Assembly: GCA_029062165.1 (NCBI GenBank)
Contig: JAIDQQ010000017.1
Coordinates: forward strand, 43,714-107,713
Direction of reading: 5' to 3'
Length of the DNA stretch: 64,000 nucleotides
DNA from: Ruminococcus sp.
GTDB lineage: Bacteria; Bacillota; Clostridia; Oscillospirales; Ruminococcaceae
The notes beneath the pieces were generated by a model. That model was not told the DNA's origin. It worked only from the letters and a program-made list of their open reading frames with translations, and searched no databases. This document shows, in pieces, positions 34,232 to 42,532 of the stretch. Each line of letters starts with the position of its first letter. Position 1 is the stretch's first letter. The position numbers were made by a program, and so were the translations under genes.

Positions 34232-35449
34232 ATGGATATAAAAATAACTCCGTCGAGACTTTCCGGAAAAGTCCGGATACCCTCTTCAAAGAGCGTAGCA
34301 CACAGAATGATTATATGTGCCTCACTGGCTGGAGATTCCGAAATAACCGGTATAAATTTTTCCAAAGACATTGATGCTACTATTCAGGCAATGGGTGCTT
34401 TAGGGTCTTTTATTTATACAGATAATAACAGTGCGGATATTCCAGACAGAATCAATCCGCCTGAAAAAGCCGTCATTGACTGCAACGAAAGCGGTTCTAC
34501 ATTGAGATTTATTATACCTGTTGCGTGTGCATTAGGCGTTGAGACGGAATTTCACGGACGGGGAAGACTTCCGCAACGTCCTATCGACATCTATATAAGA
34601 GAACTGAGCAGGCACGGTATACATTTTGATTATAACAATACTATGCCGTTTACCGTCTCCGGAAAACTCACAGGCGGAACTTATGAAATAGAGGGAAATG
34701 TTTCGTCACAGTTTATAACAGGTCTGCTTTTCGCACTGCCGATACTTGATACAGATTCCGAAATAATTCTTACTTCAAGACTTGAATCACGTCCGTATGT
34801 GGATATAACTATAGACGTACTTAAAAAATACGGTATTGTCATTCAGGAAAATGAACACGGATTCTATATAAAGGGAAATCAAAAATACATACCTCATGAT
34901 GATACAGTAGAGGGAGATTTTTCACAGGGGGCTTTCTTCTATGTAGCAAATGCTATAGGGTCATCGGTTACACTTGAGAATCTCAATCCAGACAGCGTAC
35001 AGGGTGATAAGAAGATACTTGAAATAATATCGCAGTTTGAAAAAGACGGTCATTTCCGTGCCGACTGTTCAGACATTCCGGACTTAGTACCGATACTTTC
35101 GGTGCTTGCCTCGTACGGTACTGGCAAATCAGTAATATATAATGCGGAACGTCTTAAAATAAAGGAGAGCAACCGCCTTGAAACAACAGCTTCACTTATT
35201 AACAATATCGGCGGAAATGTTGAAGTCACTCCGGATGGGCTTATTATAAGACCTACCGGCAATATGACCGGCGGTACAGTCGACAGTGCCGGTGACCACA
35301 GAATAGCAATGGCTTCCGCAATAGCCGGTACACGTACTTCCGGAGACGTCATTATAAAAGGTGCGGAATCGGTTGAGAAGTCATATCCGGATTTCTTTAA
35401 GGATTACGAAAATTCAGGAGGGATTATAAATGTCATCAGTATGGAATAA
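34232..35449 (+). CDS. aroA: 3-phosphoshikimate 1-carboxyvinyltransferase (EPSP synthase) AroA
   Basis: Transfers enolpyruvyl from PEP to shikimate-3-phosphate. Motifs are VRIPSSKSVAHRMIICASLA near residue 17, NESGSTLRFIIPVACALG near residue 87, GRGRLPQRPIDIYIRELSRH near residue 109, and the C-terminal AGDHRIAMASAIAGTRTSG near residue 353. 405 aa. The 3' end overlaps aroC by 20 nt. Confidence 0.96.
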   Translation: MDIKITPSRLSGKVRIPSSKSVAHRMIICASLAGDSEITGINFSKDIDATIQAMGALGSFIYTDNNSADIPDRINPPEKAVIDCNESGSTLRFIIPVACALGVETEFHGRGRLPQRPIDIYIRELSRHGIHFDYNNTMPFTVSGKLTGGTYEIEGNVSSQFITGLLFALPILDTDSEIILTSRLESRPYVDITIDVLKKYGIVIQENEHGFYIKGNQKYIPHDDTVEGDFSQGAFFYVANAIGSSVTLENLNPDSVQGDKKILEIISQFEKDGHFRADCSDIPDLVPILSVLASYGTGKSVIYNAERLKIKESNRLETTASLINNIGGNVEVTPDGLIIRPTGNMTGGTVDSAGDHRIAMASAIAGTRTSGDVIIKGAESVEKSYPDFFKDYENSGGIINVISME

Positions 35450-36506
35450 CAAAATTTCAGTTTCGGTATTCGGTGAGGCACAGAGTTCGGCAATAGGAGT
35501 TACAGTCAATAATCTGCCGTCCGGTGAGTACATAGACGTAAAGGAAATACGGAAATTTATGTCAAAGACTGCACGTAACAAGCGTGAAAACGTAATGCCA
35601 CACGTCGTATCGGGTATCTTCAACGAACGTACAACCGGTGCGCCGGTATGTGCATTCATACAGAACTATTCACCCGAACCGCTTGCACCTGCTCAGAATC
35701 TTGACCACCTCGCACGGTGCGGACACGCTGATTATACCGGTGCGGTACGTTACAGAGGTTTCAATGACGTTCGGGACGGCGGACACTTTTCGGAAAGACT
35801 TACTGTTCCGGTATGTTTTGCCGGTGCAGTATGCGGACAGATTCTTGAAAGACGCAGTATCTATACCGGTACTCATATTGCAAAAATACATAAGATAAAT
35901 GACAATCCTTTTGACCCTGTAAATCTTTCACGTGAACATATAGTAAGTCTTAGAGAGAAGAATTTTCCTGTAATAAACGAACGTAAAGGCTGGTTAATGC
36001 AGGAGGAAATAGACCGTATCCATGAAAAAGGCGATTCAGTCGGTGGTATTATCGAATGCGGTATAGTCAATCTTCCAGCTGGAATAGGTTCGCCTGTTTT
36101 CGACGGCTTACAGAATACGATAGCACAGCTTGTTTTCAGTATTCCGGAAGTAACCGGAATAGAGTTCGGAGCAGGTTTCAGGGCTACTGCTATGACCGGC
36201 AGTATGTGTAATGACGATTTTTACGTTGACAATCACGGACACGTCAAGACCGAAACAAACAATCACGGCGGAATTTTAGGCGGTATTTCTTCCGGTATGC
36301 CGTTGATTTTCCGTGTGGCATTCCGTCCGAATCCTACCATTGCAAAGGAACAGAAAACAATTGATATGCATGAACTTACGGAAGAAACTTTCACAGGCGA
36401 TACGGCTTATAATCCTTGTACAGTTATACGTTATGTGCCGTGTGTCGAGGCGGTAGCGAATATAGCTATTCTTACACATATGCTTGAATATCCCGATTTC
36501 TGCTGA
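35430..36506 (+). CDS. aroC: chorismate synthase AroC
   Basis: FMN-dependent 1,4-elimination of phosphate from EPSP to give chorismate. SVWNNKISVSVFGEAQSSAI at the N-terminus, GHADYTGAVRYRGFNDVRDG near residue 93 and NHGGILGGISSGMPL near residue 280 are the recognised blocks. 358 aa. A CAGGAGGG site lies inside aroA upstream of the start. The last gene of the aroBAC operon, with a terminator behind it. Confidence 0.96.
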   Translation: MSSVWNNKISVSVFGEAQSSAIGVTVNNLPSGEYIDVKEIRKFMSKTARNKRENVMPHVVSGIFNERTTGAPVCAFIQNYSPEPLAPAQNLDHLARCGHADYTGAVRYRGFNDVRDGGHFSERLTVPVCFAGAVCGQILERRSIYTGTHIAKIHKINDNPFDPVNLSREHIVSLREKNFPVINERKGWLMQEEIDRIHEKGDSVGGIIECGIVNLPAGIGSPVFDGLQNTIAQLVFSIPEVTGIEFGAGFRATAMTGSMCNDDFYVDNHGHVKTETNNHGGILGGISSGMPLIFRVAFRPNPTIAKEQKTIDMHELTEETFTGDTAYNPCTVIRYVPCVEAVANIAILTHMLEYPDFC

Positions 36507-36518
36507 AATATACCAGAA

Positions 36519-36546
36519 AAGGCTGACCTGTGGTCAGTCTTTTTTC
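36519..36546. terminator. terminator between aroC and yunB
   Basis: AAGGCTGACC (36519-36528) pairs with GGTCAGTCTT (36532-36541) around a TGT loop, with a T-run on the + strand and a shorter one on the - strand. It can serve both convergent genes. Confidence 0.85.
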
Positions 36547-36548
36547 CG

Positions 36549-37193
36549 TCAGTATTCATTCCATGCACAGATACTTTTTTCCGGCACTTCACCGACTATA
36601 ATGCTTTCGGCAAGCAGAAACTCAAAACTTGTTTCTGTTGAGAAGTCATAAATAGGGAGCGAAGATTTTATATCCGCAGTTACTTCCGCTGAAATCCTGT
36701 GGCACGTCTGATTGTTACCGGCGGAAGTAAACTCGCTTTTCAGACGTACATCTGCTTTACCTGCCGGACATATCCGGAGACGTATTTTCAGACCTTTACC
36801 GGCAAGGAAGTAAGAACCTGTAAGCGAACCTACCGGAACAGTCGCATAGCTGACGGATTTTTCAAGCCGACTGTTTATTTCAAGGGCAATTTCAGACTGT
36901 ACTTTATTTATATTTTGAGTTCTCGCCTCGACAGACGCAACACGTCCGGAGGTGTCATATTTTACCGTGACAAAATCGCTGTAGGAAAAATTTTCCGTTG
37001 ATATGTATTCGGAAACAGCTTCTTCAACAGTCCTGTTTGTTTCAAGCAGTGAGAGGTGTTCCGCCTGTACTGACGCAACAGGTCTCACTGCCTTGTCAAT
37101 CCATACCGCAAATATGACAAACAGTATCATAAAAATAACAATCGTTACGGCAAAAATCCTGTACCACGTGAATTTTCTTTTTCTGTATTTCAT
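36549..37193 (-). CDS. yunB: sporulation protein YunB
   Basis: A 214-residue protein with an N-terminal basic stretch and one membrane helix (about 14-33). The YunB-type body follows: FVTVKYDTSGRVASVEARTQ near residue 75, then VPVGSLTGSYFLAGKGLKI near residue 118. In Bacillus subtilis YunB is produced in the mother cell during sporulation; its exact biochemical role is not established. A good RBS (CCGGAGGTGAC) precedes the ATG. With spoIIE nearby, it points to a sporulation-lineage genome. Confidence 0.87.
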   Translation of the reverse strand: MKYRKRKFTWYRIFAVTIVIFMILFVIFAVWIDKAVRPVASVQAEHLSLLETNRTVEEAVSEYISTENFSYSDFVTVKYDTSGRVASVEARTQNINKVQSEIALEINSRLEKSVSYATVPVGSLTGSYFLAGKGLKIRLRICPAGKADVRLKSEFTSAGNNQTCHRISAEVTADIKSSLPIYDFSTETSFEFLLAESIIVGEVPEKSICAWNEY

Positions 37194-37253
37194 TAAGTCA
37201 CCTCCGGAATTATTTTCTATATATTATTCCGTCGGGTTAAGTCCGGTGACATA

Positions 37254-37311
37254 TTGATTTATAATTTATAATTCATAATTATTAATTATGCATTATAAAT
37301 TATTAATTGAA
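37254..37311. repeat. AT-rich palindromic repeat, copy 1 (upstream of the GTPase-nuclease gene)
   Basis: Dense overlapping units such as TTTATAATTCATAATTA and its near-inverse AATTATGCATTATAAATT. The same 17-mer recurs at 39875-39891. Confidence 0.65.
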
Positions 37312-37328
37312 TTGAATGGAGATTTTTT

Positions 37329-39881
37329 ATGAAAAAAATTACTATAGGCATAACAGCCCACGTCGATTCAGGCAAGACTACTCTTTCCGAAGCGATATTA
37401 TTTAAAACCGGTACTATCCGGACTATTGGCAGAGTAGATAACGGCAACTCAACTCTTGACACCGACAGTACGGAACGTGAAAGAGGTATAACGATATTTT
37501 CGCATCAGGCTTATTTTACAGCCGGAAATACACATTTCTTTCTTGTCGATACCCCCGGACACGTTGATTTTTCGGCGGAAACTGAAAGAACTTTATCTGT
37601 ACTCGATTATGCCGTACTCGTCATAAGCGGTACTGACGGCGTACAAAGTCATACAGTGACGTTGTGGAAACTCCTTGAAAAATATGATATTCCGGTGTTT
37701 ATATTCATAAATAAAACGGATTTGACCGGTACAGACATCGAAAAAGTCCGTGAAGACTTAAGAAAAAAGCTGTCTGATAACTGTGCTGATTTTTCCGGTG
37801 ATGACGACAGCATATATGAAAATTCCGCTGTATGCAGTGAAAAACTTATGGAAAAATATTTAAATGAAGATTTATCCGACGACGATATAATTTCCGGAAT
37901 ATCTCACCGGAATATTTTTCCGTGCTGTCATGGTTCGGCACTTAAGATGTCGGGGATAGAAAAATTCCTTGAAATCCTTGACAGATTCACAATCGAAATG
38001 CCAGAACATAACACGCAAAGTGCAAAAGTCTTTAAAATTTCATACGACAGTAAAGGAAACCGTCTGACACATATGAAGATTACCGGCGGTGAAATAAAAG
38101 TCCGTGACGAACTGGAATACAGAAATTCCGACGGTGAAACGGTAACCGCAAAAATCAGCGGTATAAGATTCTGTATGGGCGAAAAATTCCGCACTGCCGA
38201 TTCTGCCTGCTCCGGTGATGTCTGTTGCGTGACAGGTCTTTCCGGAACTTATGCAGGTCAGGGAATAGGTGCGGAAAAAGATTCAGGAAAAAATTTTCTT
38301 GTACCTGTCATGACTTACAAGGTAAATTTTCCTTACGGAATGAACGTCAACGACGTACTGAAAGATATGCGTATTCTCGAAGACAGTGACCCACAGTTAC
38401 ATATAGTCACTAACGGTCAGGATATAATGATACAACTTATGGGTGCTATACAGACGGAAATTCTTACACAGATGATTCTGAAAAGATTCGGATATCACGT
38501 TACTTTCGGGAGCGGTACTGTAACATATCGTGAGACTATAAAAAACAAAGTCGAGGGCGTGGGACATTATGAACCTTTACGGCATTATGCGGAAGTACAC
38601 CTGATACTTGAATCTCTCCCACGTGGTAGCGGTCTTGTATTTGAGAGTACGTGCAGTGAAGATGTTCTCGACAGAAACTGGCAAAGACTTATTTTAACAC
38701 ATCTCGCCGAAAAAACACATCTCGGAGTTCTTACAGGTTCTCCGGTGACGGATATTAAAATAACACTCGCTACCGGAAAAGCACATCTCAAACACACAGA
38801 GGGCGGTGACTTCCGACAGGCAACGTACAGGGCAGTCAGGCAAGGTCTGAGAAGTGCGGAAAGCGTACTTTTAGAGCCTTACTATAATTACGAACTTGAA
38901 ATACCGTCGGGAAATACCGGACGTGCCATAGCGGATTTACAGCGTATGTGCGGAGATTTCCAGCCACCTGAAACTATGGGTGATATGTCGGTGATAAGAG
39001 GTACTGCACCGGTTTCGGAACTGAACGGCTATCAGAATGAAGTAATAAGCTATACGCACGGTAAGGGCAGATTAATTTGTACCGCCGGAGAGTATAAAGA
39101 GTGTCATAATGCAGAGGAAGTTATCAGTGCGATAAATTACGACTGCGACGGCGATATTGAAAATTCTGCCGATTCCGTCTTCTGTACACATGGAGCAGGT
39201 TATAATATCAGGTGGAATGAGGTTAATAAATATATGCATTTACCGTCTGTACTGGAAGAGCGTTCAGCAGTACAGGAGACCTACAGGGAAAACGCAAGAC
39301 ATTTCATAAGGTCAGCGGTATCTGATGACGAACTGCGGGAAATTTTCGAGAGGACTTACGGAAAAATAAACCGTGAACCTTATCGGGCTTTCAGAAAAAC
39401 AAAAGCCGTGACGGTAAATCACGGAACTACAAAAAGCTATAATTTCACCGGAAAAAATTATCTGCTTGTCGACGGTTATAATATAATATTTTCGTGGGAA
39501 GAGTTAAAGAGTATCGCCGAAACAAGTCTTGATACGGCACGTTCGCAACTCATAAACATGATGTGTAACTATCAGGGCTTCACAGGCTACGAACTTATTC
39601 TTGTATTCGACGCCTACAGGGTAAAGGGCAAACACAGGGAAATTGAAAAATACTGTAATATAAATGTGGTCTATACGAAAGAGGCGGAAACAGCGGATTC
39701 ATATATAGAAAAGGTATCGCATGAACTCTCAAAGGATAACCGTGTACGTGTTGCGACTTCCGACGGACTGGAGCAGGCTATAATACTCGGTAACGGTGCT
39801 ATGCGTATTTCCGCACGTGAATTTCATGAACAGTATTTCAGTGCAGACAGAGCCATAAGAGAATACATAGAAAATTTATAA
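37329..39881 (+). CDS. TetM/EF-G-like ribosomal GTPase fused to a NYN (YacP/Rae1-like) nuclease domain
   Basis: An 850-residue fusion. Residues 1-650 have the order of EF-G-like ribosomal protection proteins: G1 ITAHVDSGKTTLSEAI, G2 ERGITIF, G3 VDTPGHVDFSAE, G4 FINKTD, and later GGDFRQATYRAVRQGLRSAE and LLEPYYNYELEIP. Residues about 710-845 form a NYN domain: LLVDGYNIIFSWEELK, ELILVFDAYRVKGK, ETADSYIEKVSHEL, RVATSDGLEQAII. The acidic residues are those expected for a metal-dependent RNase. B. subtilis Rae1 (YacP) cuts mRNA in the ribosomal A site, so a translation GTPase carrying this domain makes mechanistic sense. Tetracycline resistance cannot be concluded. Confidence 0.9.
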   Translation: MKKITIGITAHVDSGKTTLSEAILFKTGTIRTIGRVDNGNSTLDTDSTERERGITIFSHQAYFTAGNTHFFLVDTPGHVDFSAETERTLSVLDYAVLVISGTDGVQSHTVTLWKLLEKYDIPVFIFINKTDLTGTDIEKVREDLRKKLSDNCADFSGDDDSIYENSAVCSEKLMEKYLNEDLSDDDIISGISHRNIFPCCHGSALKMSGIEKFLEILDRFTIEMPEHNTQSAKVFKISYDSKGNRLTHMKITGGEIKVRDELEYRNSDGETVTAKISGIRFCMGEKFRTADSACSGDVCCVTGLSGTYAGQGIGAEKDSGKNFLVPVMTYKVNFPYGMNVNDVLKDMRILEDSDPQLHIVTNGQDIMIQLMGAIQTEILTQMILKRFGYHVTFGSGTVTYRETIKNKVEGVGHYEPLRHYAEVHLILESLPRGSGLVFESTCSEDVLDRNWQRLILTHLAEKTHLGVLTGSPVTDIKITLATGKAHLKHTEGGDFRQATYRAVRQGLRSAESVLLEPYYNYELEIPSGNTGRAIADLQRMCGDFQPPETMGDMSVIRGTAPVSELNGYQNEVISYTHGKGRLICTAGEYKECHNAEEVISAINYDCDGDIENSADSVFCTHGAGYNIRWNEVNKYMHLPSVLEERSAVQETYRENARHFIRSAVSDDELREIFERTYGKINREPYRAFRKTKAVTVNHGTTKSYNFTGKNYLLVDGYNIIFSWEELKSIAETSLDTARSQLINMMCNYQGFTGYELILVFDAYRVKGKHREIEKYCNINVVYTKEAETADSYIEKVSHELSKDNRVRVATSDGLEQAIILGNGAMRISAREFHEQYFSADRAIREYIENL

Positions 39882-39922
39882 TTCATAATTAAGAATGTAT
39901 AATTATGCATGAATATACATAA
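39875..39922. repeat. AT-rich palindromic repeat, copy 2 (covers the stop of the GTPase-nuclease gene)
   Basis: Contains the same TTTATAATTCATAATTA 17-mer as copy 1. The TAA stop at 39879-39881 lies inside it, followed by AAGAATGTATAATTATGCAT. Confidence 0.65.
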
Positions 39923-39983
39923 AAAACCGGTATAATACAATTTTGTCTTTCAGGATATGTCACATTTCGCCATAATGTCATGA

Positions 39984-40044
39984 TATAATTTATAATTAAG
40001 AATTTATAATTATTGATTATGAATTATGCACTATGAATTATTCA
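39984..40044. repeat. AT-rich palindromic repeat, copy 3 (upstream of spoIIE)
   Basis: TATAATTTATAATTAAGAAT (39984-40003) followed by TTATGAATTATGCACTATGAATT-like units, closely similar to copies 1 and 2. Confidence 0.6.
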
Positions 40045-40058
40045 AGAGGGTGATATTT

Positions 40059-42299
40059 TTGAAGATAAAAAAATTCAGGAAAAAGAAAACAGCCGTATCT
40101 TTCTGGAGTTTCATAATAGCTATGGGAGCAGGTTATATGTTATCGGGAACTGATATGGCTGGTATTTCCTCATTTGCAGATATTTCAATAGCCGGTGCAG
40201 TACCTCTGCCGATGTCACCGGCGGTACTGGCAGGAAGTTTTCTGCACAGTATAGCAGGGCATACTGTCGGCAGGGACATTGTAAGGATAATTTCAATGGT
40301 AATAATAATCATTGCGAAGATGTTTCATGAACCGAAAAGCAGTCCGGCATCTGACGGTCTTATAACTACTGCCGGAGTGTTCATAGCCGGTACTGCCGTA
40401 TCTGCACTTATAGGGGAAATACCTTATAAACTTCTTTTCTATATGTTCTATGGCGGACTTGCAGGGTTTACGGCATATTCGTTATCGTTTATACTTTCGG
40501 GAGTAAAGAAGCATTTTGTCCTTGACTTCTCTACGGTTACAGGCTGTGCATATGCCATAGTATATACAGTAATGATAGCCTCATTGTGTTCGGTGGATAT
40601 ACCATATATCAATATAGGGCTTATTACAGGTACTACAATAACGTTGTTCGGGGCGTACTATTATTGCCATACCGGCGGAGTAATGTGCGGTGCGTTGACG
40701 GCTTGTGGAGCGTTTCTGTCGTCGGTGGACTGTGGTATGACTGTAGTACTACTTCCGGCGGCGGCGTTGCTGACAGGCTATCTCAACCGACAGAAAAACA
40801 CTACATCTGCCGTATGTTTTATCGGGATAAACTTCGCACTTATGGTACTTACCGGAGTGACAAGAAACAGTATATACAGTATGATTGATATAGTATGTGC
40901 GTCTGTAGTATTTCTTGTAATATCGCCGTCCTATTCAGACAGGTGGTTCACTACCGGCAACGGCAGTACGGAAGCATTACCGGACGTAATAAACGCACGT
41001 ATGAATTTTATCGCTGATACTGTACATAATATCCGTATGGAATCGGAAAAAATATCGGGAGTTCTCAACAAGAAAAACAGTAAGAATATCACTACGGAAG
41101 ATGTAGTAAATGCCGTATGTACTGACTGTCCGGAAAAAATTCACTGCTGGAAAAATAATTCACAGAATACCAAAACAGGCTTCATGAAACTTTCTGCAAT
41201 GGCTGAAATTTCTTCGGAAAATTTCCCTTATGAAATCCGTGACTGCATATACAAGGACGGTCTTATAAAATTCTACAGAAAGATTTCCGCTGAAAAAGCC
41301 CGTGAACGTCTCAACGCCATACGTTGTGCCGACAATATGGAAATACTTTCCGAACAGATGAGGACTATCGAGGAAATTATAAGCACTTCCGGAAAGCGTA
41401 TTGATATGCGTTATTCTGCACCTGTAAGCAAGATAATTAAAAACAAGCTGAATAAATTCGGGTTTGTACCATCAGAAGTAATCGCATACTATAACAATAA
41501 AAACAGACTTCATGCGGAAATATATTTCAGTCATACGAATACACCGGAAAACTTCACAAGAATATGTGACCTTATTTCCGACGAACTCAAACTGTCACTT
41601 GAAAGTATACAGCCGGTCAGTTCAGGCAGACAGACCAGAATAAGACTTTTTGAAAAACCTAAATACAAAACTGATATATATTCCTCTACAATATGTGCTG
41701 AAAATTCCGAAAACGGCGATACTTATACAGTTTTCGGAGACGGAGCAGGCAAGGAATATATCGTGTTATCCGACGGTATGGGTAGCGGTAAAAATGCCGC
41801 AGTTGAATCAAGAATGGTTGTAAAGATGTTCAGAAATCTGATAGGTTGTGGTGTGGAATATCCGTCAGCGGTAAAGATAATAAATTCCGTCATGCTGACC
41901 AAATCGCCGGAAGAAACTTTCGCAACCCTTGACGTCGCCTGTATTGACCTTGAAATGTGTTCGCTTACTCTCATAAAGTCGGGGGCTTCCGCAACATTGA
42001 TACGTCACAGGGGAAATGTCATGAAAGTAGTGTCGCCGACTTTCCCTATAGGAATCTACAGTAAATCTGAAATATCTGTTTCAGACTGCGATTTTGAAGA
42101 AAACGATATAATTATTATGTTCTCCGATGGCATAAACGAAAAGGAATACAGATTCATAAAGGAACTGCTTTTAAGTTCGGATGACCTCAAGAAAATTGTA
42201 GATGAAATCTGCGAAAAAGCTGATGTTTTCAATCCTACACTTCACAGCGACGATATAACGGTTATAGGAATCCGCATTAAAAAAAATCATAATATCTGA
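40059..42299 (+). CDS. spoIIE: stage II sporulation protein E (PP2C-type phosphatase)
   Basis: A membrane-bound serine phosphatase that activates SigmaF by dephosphorylating SpoIIAA. The N-terminal third (about residues 20-310) has around ten hydrophobic segments, with a Cys-rich DCPEKIHCW spot near residue 366. The C-terminal PP2C/SpoIIE domain (about 550-740) shows VLSDGMGSGKNAAVESRMVV and IIIMFSDGINEKE. A TTG at 40059 with AAGAGGG (40044-40050) is the likely start; the ATG at 40026 lies in an AT-rich repeat without a Shine-Dalgarno. About 746 aa. Confidence 0.92.
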   Translation: MKIKKFRKKKTAVSFWSFIIAMGAGYMLSGTDMAGISSFADISIAGAVPLPMSPAVLAGSFLHSIAGHTVGRDIVRIISMVIIIIAKMFHEPKSSPASDGLITTAGVFIAGTAVSALIGEIPYKLLFYMFYGGLAGFTAYSLSFILSGVKKHFVLDFSTVTGCAYAIVYTVMIASLCSVDIPYINIGLITGTTITLFGAYYYCHTGGVMCGALTACGAFLSSVDCGMTVVLLPAAALLTGYLNRQKNTTSAVCFIGINFALMVLTGVTRNSIYSMIDIVCASVVFLVISPSYSDRWFTTGNGSTEALPDVINARMNFIADTVHNIRMESEKISGVLNKKNSKNITTEDVVNAVCTDCPEKIHCWKNNSQNTKTGFMKLSAMAEISSENFPYEIRDCIYKDGLIKFYRKISAEKARERLNAIRCADNMEILSEQMRTIEEIISTSGKRIDMRYSAPVSKIIKNKLNKFGFVPSEVIAYYNNKNRLHAEIYFSHTNTPENFTRICDLISDELKLSLESIQPVSSGRQTRIRLFEKPKYKTDIYSSTICAENSENGDTYTVFGDGAGKEYIVLSDGMGSGKNAAVESRMVVKMFRNLIGCGVEYPSAVKIINSVMLTKSPEETFATLDVACIDLEMCSLTLIKSGASATLIRHRGNVMKVVSPTFPIGIYSKSEISVSDCDFEENDIIIMFSDGINEKEYRFIKELLLSSDDLKKIVDEICEKADVFNPTLHSDDITVIGIRIKKNHNI

Positions 42300-42300
42300 A

Positions 42301-42351
42301 TAATATGTAAGTTGTAAGTAATGTGTAAGTAATATGTAAGTAAAATGTGAG
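42301..42351. repeat. 11-bp direct repeats between spoIIE and glgB
   Basis: TAATATGTAAG, a shortened TTGTAAG, TAATGTGTAAG, TAATATGTAAG and TAAAATGTGAG follow head to tail, i.e. one unit per helical turn. The rest of the 233-bp gap holds the glgB promoter and nothing else recognisable. Confidence 0.7.
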
Positions 42352-42479
42352 CAGGTAACAACGTGTGCATTTTAACAACACATTCAAAGATTGTGTTTAA
42401 TTTTTGTAACATTATGCACAAAAAATCACGGAAAATTTTTGGCGTATCGCTGAAAATTTTACATTATTTCAGAAAAGGC

Positions 42480-42508
42480 TTGAATAATTATTCCATATCT
42501 GTTAAAAT
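42480..42508 (+). promoter_or_regulatory. promoter of the glycogen operon
   Basis: TTGAAT (42480-42485) and TAAAAT (42503-42508), 17-bp spacing, 24 nt before the glgB ATG. Confidence 0.65.
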
Positions 42509-42532
42509 GTATATAGCAAAGGAGGCTGAATT

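Noticed and set aside
37329..39881. Acquired tetracycline resistance gene
   Set aside because: The GTPase part resembles TetM, but the NYN nuclease fusion, the absence of mobile genes and GATC-free sequence like its surroundings do not fit a typical mobile tet gene.
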